Made by a program: the position numbers and the translations under genes
Origin: Shewanella glacialimarina
Lineage (GTDB): Bacteria > Pseudomonadota > Gammaproteobacteria > Enterobacterales > Shewanellaceae
Reading direction: 5' to 3'
Assembly: GCF_020511155.1 (NCBI RefSeq)
Contig: NZ_CP041216.1
Location: 3,844,001 to 3,908,000, forward strand
DNA: 64,000 nucleotides
Shown here: positions 9,375-17,216 of the stretch, one piece after another
How positions within the stretch are numbered: position 1 is the stretch's first letter
Layout: each line of letters begins with the position of its first letter
The notes under the pieces: generated by a model
The model's database searches: none
What the model was told of the DNA's origin: nothing
Seen by the model: the letters and a program-made list of their open reading frames with translations, nothing else

Positions 9375-9935
9375 TCACACGCCATACAATAGAGTGACTA
9401 CGCCGAGCACCACAAATAAAGCTGCACAAGTTCTGTGGATCATTTTCATCGGTAATTTATCAGCACTAAAATGACCCAGTAATACCACTGGCACATTGGC
9501 TATTAACATCCCTAATGTAGTGCCTATTACCACCATGGCAAGTGCATCATATTTAGCCGCTAATACGACTGTGGCAATTTGAGTTTTATCACCCATCTCG
9601 GCAATAAAGAACAAAATGAAGGTAGCCATAAACGCGCCTAGTTTATAAAAGCTATTATCATCCTCATCCATTTTATCGGGTATCAGAACCCATAGGGCAA
9701 TAGCAAAAAATGACAATGCAACGGCATAGCTAGCCCATTGAGGATCAAGCCAGCTAATAGCAAACTGTCCGACCCAAGCCGCGACAAAATGATTGAGTAG
9801 TGTTGCCAACAAAATACCTAGAACAATGGCTGATTTATTGCGAAAACGCGCCGCTAACAATAATGCTAACAGTTGAGTTTTATCGCCAATTTCAGCAATA
9901 GCCACGGTAAAGGTTGAAGTAAGAAGTGCTTCCAA
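9375..9935 (-). CDS. TMEM165/GDT1-family (UPF0016) manganese exporter
   Basis: A 186-residue membrane protein with two homologous halves, each with the signature ExGDKTQ (AEIGDKTQLLALLLAA and AEMGDKTQIATVVLAA), and about six hydrophobic helices. Members such as Vibrio MneA export Mn2+, and eukaryotic relatives move Mn2+/Ca2+ in the Golgi. The start is TTG 9935. An in-frame TAG lies four codons upstream, so no earlier start is possible, and a TAGGA ribosome site is at the right distance. A yybP-ykoY riboswitch occupies its leader, which strongly supports a manganese role. Regulation is expected to switch on with excess Mn2+. Confidence 0.93.
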   Translation of the reverse strand: MEALLTSTFTVAIAEIGDKTQLLALLLAARFRNKSAIVLGILLATLLNHFVAAWVGQFAISWLDPQWASYAVALSFFAIALWVLIPDKMDEDDNSFYKLGAFMATFILFFIAEMGDKTQIATVVLAAKYDALAMVVIGTTLGMLIANVPVVLLGHFSADKLPMKMIHRTCAALFVVLGVVTLLYGV

Positions 9936-9954
9936 GGGAAAATCCTAGCGTTAT

Positions 9955-9996
9955 TAGAGGGCATATAAACCAAGCACAAGCAACAGCAAGCCCTCT
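9955..9996 (-). promoter_or_regulatory. Leader hairpin between the riboswitch aptamer and the start codon
   Basis: A 7-bp perfect stem (9955-9961 with 9990-9996, AGAGGGC/GCCCTCT) encloses 28 bases. It lies between the 3' strand of the aptamer and the ribosome binding site at 9943-9947. It probably belongs to the expression platform; which state it stabilises is inference. Confidence 0.6.
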
Positions 9997-10012
9997 AAGC
10001 TACTGTTACCGT

Positions 10013-10136
10013 ACTAGGTCTTGCTTAACAAAGGGCTTCTTTGTTGTTTATACCATGGCAATATGGCCAATTATGTTGATATAAACGCCAAAAGTTATTG
10101 ATGGCAACAACTTAAAGCTAGCTACTCCCCTAAAAC
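10013..10136 (-). ncRNA. yybP-ykoY manganese riboswitch aptamer
   Basis: On the minus strand the conserved 5' element TTTTAGGGGAGTAGC begins near 10135. The matching 3' element GCAAGACCTAG ends near 10013. These are the two hallmark strands of the yybP-ykoY (mntP/alx leader) aptamer, and TAGG pairs with CCTA to form P1. The intervening 100 bases can form the two-arm structure. It precedes an UPF0016 exporter gene, one of the commonest contexts for this riboswitch, and the aptamer is known to bind Mn2+. I infer translational control, because the CCTAG of P1 can alternatively pair with the CTAGG overlapping the Shine-Dalgarno sequence. Confidence 0.88.
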
Positions 10137-10371
10137 GAGGGCTGCAATATAACCCAAACTTAAAAGGCATACAACATCATAATGCCCTTCTTCTCATTTC
10201 CTAATTCCCAAGCCAGCTAATGAATGCACAATACAAATATTGGCTTTGATGTTGGCGGGCTAAATGTTATGTAATTGTTTCTACACAGTGCAAAAATTCT
10301 TTAAACGACTAAGTTTCTTGCTTGAGCTGTTTGCCTTCTGCTAATGTCGCTTGCAATAAAACAATAACTAT

Positions 10372-11586
10372 ATGGACGCGTTCGTGAATTTTAAAACACT
10401 TGGATCTATTTCGATAGTCGCTGGTACTGCTATTGGTGGTGGCATGCTTGCATTACCTTTAGCCACTGCGGCACTGGGGATCGTCCCAGCTATCTTGCTG
10501 CTCATTGTCATTTGGGGCATCTCTGCATACACCTCTTTACTCATGTTAGAAATCAATTTACGTACCGGTATAGGCGATAATGTCCATGCCATTACCGGTA
10601 AAACATTAGGTAAGGTAGGGCAATTAATTCAAGGTGGATCGTTTTTAAGTTTATTATTCGCCTTAACCATGGTGTATTTAATGGGTGGCTCCTCCCTACT
10701 GGAAACCCGCTTAGCCCCATTAGGTCTTAACTTAAGTAATCAAGCAGCAGTGCTATTATTCACCCTCGTTTTTGGTGGCATTATTGCCGTAGGTGTTAGC
10801 TGGATAGATAAAGTCTCTCGAGTGCTGTTTACCGCTATGGTGGTGTTACTCGTATTGGTAGTCGCCTTTTTACTGCCCGATGTTAATTTAAGCACCGCAT
10901 TGACTAACACAATGAGTGAAGTCGCTCAAGGCAATGAGTTAACTCACTTATGGCTAGCTGCTATTCCTGTGGTGTTTACCTCATTTGGTTTCCATGTGTG
11001 TATTGCCACGATTGTGCGCTATCTTGATGGTGATGCGATATCACTGCGTAAAGTACTGTTAATTGGCTCTACAATTCCATTAGTTTGCTACATTTTATGG
11101 TTATTGGTCACACTAGGTACGCTAGGTGGCTCAACAGTTCATCAACTTGGAGGCTCATTGCCTAAACTGGTAATGGCACTACAAGGGTTAGTTGAGTCAC
11201 AAATTGTCAGCCAATTTATTGATATTTTTGCCAACCTCGCACTCATCACTTCATTTTTAGGCGTCACCATGAGTCTGTTTGATTATGTGGCTGAACTGAC
11301 TCGTGCTCGAAGTGATGTCGCTGGCCGTATTCAAACCTGGTTAATTACCTTTATTCCGCCATTATTATGTGCTTTATTCTATCCAGATGGCTTCTTTCAA
11401 GTATTAGGTTTTGCGGCTATTCCTTTAGTTGTGATGATCATATTTTTACCGATCGTGATGGCACTAAAGCAGCGGCCTCAGAACTTAGGTGGTTATCAAG
11501 TGATGGGTGGCATGCCGGCACTGATAATAGCAGGTATTATCGGGGTCTTAATTGTGATTGCACAGTTAATGGTCGCATTGGGTTAA
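10372..11586 (+). CDS. Aromatic amino acid permease (HAAAP family, TyrP/Mtr-like)
   Basis: Inner-membrane proton symporter for tyrosine or tryptophan, 404 residues with about eleven hydrophobic helices. The N-terminus reads FKTLGSISIVAGTAIGGGML, the typical start of the HAAAP family, followed by LPLATAALG. VFTSFGFHVCIATIVRYLDGD in helix 5-6 is another family landmark. The nearest characterised relatives by appearance are TyrP and Mtr; substrate choice cannot be settled by eye. It is divergent from the riboswitch-controlled exporter. A strong terminator follows. Confidence 0.9.
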   Translation: MDAFVNFKTLGSISIVAGTAIGGGMLALPLATAALGIVPAILLLIVIWGISAYTSLLMLEINLRTGIGDNVHAITGKTLGKVGQLIQGGSFLSLLFALTMVYLMGGSSLLETRLAPLGLNLSNQAAVLLFTLVFGGIIAVGVSWIDKVSRVLFTAMVVLLVLVVAFLLPDVNLSTALTNTMSEVAQGNELTHLWLAAIPVVFTSFGFHVCIATIVRYLDGDAISLRKVLLIGSTIPLVCYILWLLVTLGTLGGSTVHQLGGSLPKLVMALQGLVESQIVSQFIDIFANLALITSFLGVTMSLFDYVAELTRARSDVAGRIQTWLITFIPPLLCALFYPDGFFQVLGFAAIPLVVMIIFLPIVMALKQRPQNLGGYQVMGGMPALIIAGIIGVLIVIAQLMVALG

Positions 11587-11659
11587 TGGATAGCTAACAG
11601 AATTAAATTTAGTTTGTAACTGGTTTTTTCTGACGCTGTTAACCTGTTACAAGTTTTGT

Positions 11660-11688
11660 TAAAGTCAGGCCTAGGCCTGACTTTTTTG
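11660..11688 (+). terminator. Intrinsic terminator of the aromatic permease
   Basis: A perfect palindrome centred on GCCTAGGC (arms AAGTCAG/CTGACTT, 11662-11683) is followed by a T run, 75 bases after the stop. Confidence 0.9.
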
Positions 11689-11821
11689 TGGGTCAATATA
11701 GTCGTTTAAACATCACGCTAAATATCTAAAATAATAAATACACTAATGTATATTCGGTTTATTTCACATACTGCCAAACCCCTTGAGCATGTGATTACTT
11801 TATCAAAATGGACTTATAACA

Positions 11822-13978
11822 ATGAAAACATGGTTACTTACGGCGGCGATTGCTGCCAGTTTTACTGCCCAAGCCGATGAAGGCATGTGGCAGCCACACC
11901 AGTTACCCGCCATGGCTGACATGCTCAAAGAAAAAGGCTTAGAAATAGATGCGAAATCAATTTCTAAACTCACTGAATTCCCTATGAATGCGGTCATTAG
12001 TTTAGGAGGTTGTACTGCCTCTTTTGTGTCACCAAAAGGCTTAGTTGTTACTAACCATCACTGTGCTTATGGTGCAATTCAGTACAACTCAACCCCAGAA
12101 AAAAATCTATTAAAAGATGGCTTCTTAGCCAAAACATACAAAGAGGAATTACCGGCAACACCGGGGTCGCGCGTTTATGTTACCGAAGCGGTAACCGATG
12201 TGACCGATAAAGTCAAAAAAGGCCAAATGGATAAAGTAGGCAACGACTTTTACACCGGTATCGAACAGCAGGAAAAAGCCTTAGTTGCTGAATGTGAGAA
12301 AGAAGACGGTTACCATTGTCAGGTTTACAGCTTCCATGGCGGCTTAGAATATTATCTCGTTAAGCAGCTCGAAATTCGTGATGTTCGTTTAACCTATAAC
12401 CCAGCTGGTAGTGTCGGTAAATATGGTGGCGATATCGATAACTGGATGTGGCCTCGTCATACTGGTGACTTCTCATTTTATCGCGCTTATGTAGGCAAAG
12501 ATGGCAAGCCAGCGGACTTCCATGCAGACAACGTCCCGTATGAGCCAAAAAGTTTCTTAAAAGTGTCAGCTAAAGGAGTTAGTGATGGCGACTTTGTGAT
12601 GGTCGCAGGCTATCCGGGTAGCACTAATCGTTACCGCACTGCAAACGAGGTTGAAAATCAATTCGAATGGGCTTATCCAGAAGGTAAGATTCTGCGTGAA
12701 CGCATGATTGAAATCATCAAAGACACTGCAGCAGAAGGCACAGATGATCGCATTAAGTATGAAAGCTTAATTGCTGGACTAGCAAACTACGCTAAAAACT
12801 TTGCCTCTATGATTGAGTTCTACGGCAAAATGCCTATGTTAGATGATCGCAAAAAGGTAGAAAGCGACCTAGCATCATGGATTAATGCTGACTCGGCGCG
12901 CCAGGAAAAATATGGTAAAACCTTAGTTGAATTAGATAAATTAGTCACTAAAAGCCAACAAAACCAGCAGCGTGATACCTTATTAGGCTACATTACCTAC
13001 ACAACCATGCTGACAACAGCGCGTGATTTATATCGTTTAGCTAACGAAAAAACACTACCTGACATGGAGCGTGAACCAGGTTATCAAGAGCGTGATATAG
13101 CCAATTTCACCTCAAGTATGGAACGTATTGATCGTCGCTATGCAGCTAGTGTCGACAAGGCATTGTTAATAGAAATGTTAACGCGTTACGCCAACCTACC
13201 AGTAGAACAGCGCTTACCAGCATTTGATAAAGCCTTCAATATTGGCAACAAGTTCGACGCTAAGAAGCTGAATAAAACCGTAGATAAGATGTTTGCTAAA
13301 ACAAAATTAGCTGATCAAGCTACCCGTTTAGCATGGATGGATAAGTCGGTTGCAGATTTTAAAAAGTCTAACGACCCCTTCATTCAGTTTGCCGTCAGTA
13401 CCTATGATGAAAGCATGAAGCTAGAGCAGGCACAGAAGCAATTATCGGGTGACCTAATGAAAGTACGTCCACAGTTTATGGACGCTATCATTGCTTATAA
13501 TCGTGAGCTTGGTAAACCCGTTTATGCTGACGCCAACTCAAGCTTACGAGTTTCCGTAGGTAATGTGAAAGGCTATTCACCACAAGATGGTTTGGTGGCA
13601 GTGCCCTTTACACGCTTAGAAGGCATCTTAGCTAAAGATACAGGCATGGACCCATTTGATGCGCCCGCTAAGCAGCTCGAGTTAATCAAACAAAAACAAT
13701 ATGGTGACTACTATGTCAAAGCCATTGATTCTGTTCCAGTTAACTTTTTATCAACCTTAGATACGACTGGCGGTAACTCTGGCTCACCAACACTAAATGG
13801 CCGCGCTGAATTAGTCGGTTTACTATTTGATGGTGTGTATGAAAGTATTATTGGTGATTGGGGCTACGATGCCAATAAAAACCGTTCAATCCAGGTTGAT
13901 AGCCGCTACATGTTATGGATTATGGAGCATGTTGATCACGCCGATAATCTATTAGCAGAAATGGAAATCGTTAAGTAA
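11822..13978 (+). CDS. S46-family dipeptidyl-peptidase, DPP7-like
   Basis: A 718-residue secreted serine exopeptidase that removes dipeptides from the N-termini of peptides. A signal peptide (about 18 residues, ending near QADEGMW) is present. The chymotrypsin-fold triad is visible: His in VVTNHHCAYG (near 80), Asp in WPRHTGDFS, and Ser653 in TTGGNSGSPT. The residue 18 positions after the catalytic serine is glycine (LLFDGVY, residue 671). In DPP11 this position is the Arg that selects Asp/Glu; glycine is typical of DPP7, which prefers hydrophobic P1 residues. The helical cap domain fills about 280-570. The gene overlaps the convergent pseudouridine synthase gene by 8 bases. Confidence 0.94.
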   Translation: MKTWLLTAAIAASFTAQADEGMWQPHQLPAMADMLKEKGLEIDAKSISKLTEFPMNAVISLGGCTASFVSPKGLVVTNHHCAYGAIQYNSTPEKNLLKDGFLAKTYKEELPATPGSRVYVTEAVTDVTDKVKKGQMDKVGNDFYTGIEQQEKALVAECEKEDGYHCQVYSFHGGLEYYLVKQLEIRDVRLTYNPAGSVGKYGGDIDNWMWPRHTGDFSFYRAYVGKDGKPADFHADNVPYEPKSFLKVSAKGVSDGDFVMVAGYPGSTNRYRTANEVENQFEWAYPEGKILRERMIEIIKDTAAEGTDDRIKYESLIAGLANYAKNFASMIEFYGKMPMLDDRKKVESDLASWINADSARQEKYGKTLVELDKLVTKSQQNQQRDTLLGYITYTTMLTTARDLYRLANEKTLPDMEREPGYQERDIANFTSSMERIDRRYAASVDKALLIEMLTRYANLPVEQRLPAFDKAFNIGNKFDAKKLNKTVDKMFAKTKLADQATRLAWMDKSVADFKKSNDPFIQFAVSTYDESMKLEQAQKQLSGDLMKVRPQFMDAIIAYNRELGKPVYADANSSLRVSVGNVKGYSPQDGLVAVPFTRLEGILAKDTGMDPFDAPAKQLELIKQKQYGDYYVKAIDSVPVNFLSTLDTTGGNSGSPTLNGRAELVGLLFDGVYESIIGDWGYDANKNRSIQVDSRYMLWIMEHVDHADNLLAEMEIVK

Positions 13979-14693
13979 CGCCTATTGGTTGCATTAACAT
14001 GCTTAATTCGGCGGCCGTTAACGGTCGCCGTTTTGTTTCTGGCAAATCACCTAATTCTACCTCCCCAATCGCGACTCGCTTTAAATCAATCACCCGATAG
14101 CCTAGTGTTTGACACATTTTACGGATCTGTCGGTTTAATCCCTGGGTCAATACTATTTCGAATTGTACCGAAGCCAAAGACTTTACCAGGCACGCTCGAG
14201 TCGTGACGTTTTGACTGGCTTGATGATAGGTCACGCCCGCTGCCATTTTCGTCAAAAACAGCTCATCAAAAGGTTTATCAACACTGACATGATAGGTTTT
14301 TGAATGATGAAAATCAGGATGCATTAATCGCTGGGTTAATTGACCGTCATTGGTGAGTAATAATAGTCCTCGGGAATCTTTGTCTAATCGCCCTGCAGGA
14401 TACAATCTTGGCCCTTTAGGTAAGTGATGCAGTAAACTACTAGGGTCGCTTTCAATTAAACGACAATCGACTCCTACAGGCTTATGATATAACCAATAGA
14501 CTTTATCTTCAGGCTTAAGAACTTTTACATCGTCGACACGAATATCATCAATAAAATCAGTATCAATAACCGTTGAATGTAAAGCTAAACAGCCATTAAT
14601 AGTGACTCGACTAGCCTCAATAATTCTTGAACATTGACGCCTTGAGGCGATGCCGCAAAGGGCAAGGTAATGGGCTAAACGATATTGAGCCAT
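13971..14693 (-). CDS. rluF: RNA pseudouridine synthase, RluF-like
   Basis: A 240-residue enzyme of the RsuA/RluB/E/F group. It has an N-terminal S4 RNA-binding domain (YLALCGIASRRQCSRIIE) and the catalytic motif AGRLDKDSRGLLLLTNDG, where the aspartate is essential. The later motif LTQGLNRQIRKMCQTLGYRVIDLKR resembles RluF (23S rRNA position 2604 and tRNA-Tyr) more than RsuA. It lacks the long C-terminal tail of E. coli RluF. Its 3' end overlaps the S46 peptidase gene. Family secure, exact target less so. Confidence 0.83.
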   Translation of the reverse strand: MAQYRLAHYLALCGIASRRQCSRIIEASRVTINGCLALHSTVIDTDFIDDIRVDDVKVLKPEDKVYWLYHKPVGVDCRLIESDPSSLLHHLPKGPRLYPAGRLDKDSRGLLLLTNDGQLTQRLMHPDFHHSKTYHVSVDKPFDELFLTKMAAGVTYHQASQNVTTRACLVKSLASVQFEIVLTQGLNRQIRKMCQTLGYRVIDLKRVAIGEVELGDLPETKRRPLTAAELSMLMQPIGVT

Positions 14694-14699
14694 ACTGGT

Positions 14700-15389
14700 T
14701 TATGCTGGCACAACGTGACGTGATAATGACTGTTGTACAACTATGTGTTGGCGTATGCTTAATCCAAGGCATACACACCATAAAATATTCGCTTGAGTTA
14801 ACACCCACATACTAGACGATACCCAACAGAAATGACTACCATTGTCATCGCAGGAAGGGAAATCAAGTAAATGCCAATCTAATAAACGAATTAAGTTAAC
14901 GGACGTGACTATTGCCACTATCGATAATCCAAACACCACTCGAGTCATGGTGCTTTTGGGTTTAAAGTAATCAGCGAAACATAAGCAATGTAAGACTAGC
15001 GAACCAACTAAGTACAAGGTTGAAACCTTGCGATGCAACTCTAAGAAGTTAATTGGAAACATCCCCATCAGCGCAATACTCAAGCCAACAATACCCCCTA
15101 CAACGGCAATTCCTCGGCTTAAGACATCCGAAAAAGTAAAATAAATAGCCAAAGTGCCTAACAAGAAACATACACCAGCTGCAAGCAAAGACAGGTTAAA
15201 CACCACAGCTAAAGGAGAATTCATATAATCCCCTAAAATATCAGGACGAATAGTAAAGATGCTGGTTTGCATTTGTTGTACTTGTGAAAATAATGCAGAC
15301 GAGACGCCAACACTGGCAATAATTGCCGCAGCTAATGACATAAAGACAATCACTAGATGTAAGTCGTAATTTGTATGCTGTTTATTCAA
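14700..15389 (-). CDS. DUF998 family membrane protein
   Basis: A 229-residue integral membrane protein with about six helices. The arrangement matches DUF998: an early helix, a periplasmic stretch with IRPDILGDYMNSP, a loop MGMFPINFLELHRKVS with the conserved His, then two more helix pairs. Function unknown. The start is a TTG without a strong ribosome site, so the true N-terminus could be a few codons downstream. It lies 6 bases upstream of the rluF-like gene on the same strand and is probably cotranscribed. Confidence 0.72.
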   Translation of the reverse strand: MNKQHTNYDLHLVIVFMSLAAAIIASVGVSSALFSQVQQMQTSIFTIRPDILGDYMNSPLAVVFNLSLLAAGVCFLLGTLAIYFTFSDVLSRGIAVVGGIVGLSIALMGMFPINFLELHRKVSTLYLVGSLVLHCLCFADYFKPKSTMTRVVFGLSIVAIVTSVNLIRLLDWHLLDFPSCDDNGSHFCWVSSSMWVLTQANILWCVCLGLSIRQHIVVQQSLSRHVVPA

Positions 15390-15435
15390 GGGGATCTATT
15401 ATTAGAAATAAGACAATCGAGCTTACCTGTATCTT

Positions 15436-15471
15436 TAAAAAAGTAAAAGCCCTAAACACGGTTTAGGGCTT
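15436..15471 (-). terminator. Intrinsic terminator of the NhaC gene
   Basis: The 11-bp stem AAGCCCTAAAC/GTTTAGGGCTT (15447-15457 with 15461-15471) has a three-base loop. On the minus strand it is followed by a T-rich tract. Confidence 0.88.
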
Positions 15472-15528
15472 GCTGGTACTAATGCTAATACAGTCAGCAG
15501 ATGGTATATTTAAATCAATATTGATAGA

Positions 15529-16869
15529 TTATGCACGCTTTCGAAATATCACAATAATGACCGCAACAACCGCTAAAATCATACAATACCAGGCATTCGA
15601 TACCGCCGTTAACGGGCTGATAGTAAACACTGATGCAATTAATAATGCTTGGGCACCATGTGGGATTAATCCCTGAATAATACAGGCAAAAATATCCATC
15701 ACACTGGCAGCTCGCTTAGGGCTGACACCGTGTTTTTCTGCTAGGTCTTTAGCGATATCACCAGTCACCACAATGGAAACCGTATTATTTGCCACGCAGG
15801 TATTTGTCGCGGCCACAATACTTGCAATGCCTAATTCAGCTGCGCGCGGTGACGTATCGCCCGCAGACTTAGAAAAACGGCTAATTAGCCCTTCGACCTT
15901 ATCATTCACAAATGCCAAGCCACCCTGCTGTTGCATTAGTGCAGCTAAACCTCCCACCAACATAGAGAGAATGAAGATTTCTTGCATATTGGTAAAGCCA
16001 GTATAAATATCATTACCAAATTGGATGACATTGTAATCTGCAGCTAATATCCCTGTCAGGCCAGCCAGTAAAATACCCAAGGTTAACACCACAAATACAT
16101 TCAACCCTGCAACGGCCAAAATCAGTATAGTTAAATAAGGTAATACTTTTATAAATTCAATTTGTTGCGGGGCAATAATAGCCTGCCCTTGGCCTGCAAA
16201 TGAAAAAGCAACAAGCGTTAAAATTGATGCCGGAATAGCAAAGACTAGGTTTTCACGAAACTTATCTTTCATATCACACCCCTGGGTGCGAGTCGCAGCG
16301 ATAGTCGTATCCGAAATAATGGATAAATTATCACCAAATAATGCCCCAGACATTACCGCACCGGCCATTAGAGCGTATTCAATTTGTGCCTGGTCTGCCA
16401 CACCTAAAGCCACAGGAGCAACTGCTGCTATAGTGCCCATTGATGTCCCCATAGCAGTGGCAATAAATGCCGCTATCATAAAGAAACCGGGTAATAATAA
16501 GTCCGCGGGAATAAGCGATAAACCTAGAGCAACTGTAGCATCAACGCCACCAGTCGCTTTAGCAACAGAGGCAAATGCACCCGCCAGTAAATAAATTAAA
16601 CACATGGCGATAATATTGCTATGGCCAATCCCCCCAATGAAGGTTTCAATGGCGTTGTTAATTTTTTGTTTAGAGAGCAGCATTGCCAAAATGATCGCAG
16701 GTAAAATAGCAATCACACTCGGCAGCTGATAAAAAGCATAATCGACACCTTGGCTTTGAAAGTACACTCCAGCGCCAATAAATAGTCCGAGAAAAACAAA
16801 TAAAGGAAACAAAGCAATAAAGGATACGGTTGGCGAGCCTTTACTTGTGGTGGGTTTAGTCAAAGTCAT
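15529..16869 (-). CDS. NhaC-family Na+/H+ antiporter
   Basis: A 446-residue inner-membrane transporter with about eleven to twelve helices. The segments LAGAFASVAKATGGVDATV, IAAFIATAMGTSMGTIAAVAP and ALFGDNLSIISDTTIAATRTQGC are landmarks of the NhaC superfamily. The paired second-half motif is AATNTCVANNTVSIVVTG. I prefer the ATG at 16869 (MTLTKPTTSK) over a TTG 14 codons upstream, since the extra residues are charged and unlike a transporter N-terminus. Some NhaC relatives exchange malate or lactate instead of protons for sodium, so the substrate is inferred. It has its own terminator. Confidence 0.85.
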   Translation of the reverse strand: MTLTKPTTSKGSPTVSFIALFPLFVFLGLFIGAGVYFQSQGVDYAFYQLPSVIAILPAIILAMLLSKQKINNAIETFIGGIGHSNIIAMCLIYLLAGAFASVAKATGGVDATVALGLSLIPADLLLPGFFMIAAFIATAMGTSMGTIAAVAPVALGVADQAQIEYALMAGAVMSGALFGDNLSIISDTTIAATRTQGCDMKDKFRENLVFAIPASILTLVAFSFAGQGQAIIAPQQIEFIKVLPYLTILILAVAGLNVFVVLTLGILLAGLTGILAADYNVIQFGNDIYTGFTNMQEIFILSMLVGGLAALMQQQGGLAFVNDKVEGLISRFSKSAGDTSPRAAELGIASIVAATNTCVANNTVSIVVTGDIAKDLAEKHGVSPKRAASVMDIFACIIQGLIPHGAQALLIASVFTISPLTAVSNAWYCMILAVVAVIIVIFRKRA

Positions 16870-17163
16870 CTCTCTTTTTCTATATTCTTTAGGCTTATGA
16901 CGGACAAGCAATATTCATCTGAGTAAATACTGTGTTTACATCCTACACATCCTATTCATCTGAGCCAAGAATAAGAGAAGTTATTTTAAATTGCAACACA
17001 GACGTCTAGACTTCTTTCCTTCCGACCAACTTTTTACAAAGATAGCTCAATAATTAAACAAAACACCACTAATATAGCCAATCATGTAACAAAAATACCA
17101 TTCCACTCTCACACTTACCCTGCCATAAAGTATGGCTAAACTGAGTTGTAGAATAAAATAAAC
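16870..17163. other. Intergenic region upstream of the NhaC gene
   Basis: About 290 AT-rich bases between the NhaC start and the putA terminator. It must contain the NhaC promoter. I see no convincing ORF, operator or RNA structure in it. Confidence 0.5.
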
Positions 17164-17192
17164 AATAATGCCCGCTATTGCGGGCATTATTG
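17163..17192 (-). terminator. Intrinsic terminator of putA
   Basis: A 12-bp perfect stem (17164-17175 with 17180-17191) with a TATT loop is followed on the minus strand by a T-rich tract. It starts 25 bases after the putA stop. Confidence 0.92.
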
Positions 17193-17216
17193 TGACTAAC
17201 ATTAAGCGGTTAACAC

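Noticed and set aside
10270-10285. TGTA-N8-TACA upstream of the aromatic permease as a TyrR box
   Set aside because: The TyrR consensus is TGTAAA-N6-TTTACA over 18 bases; this element is 16 bases and lacks the flanking A/T matches, so spacing is wrong.
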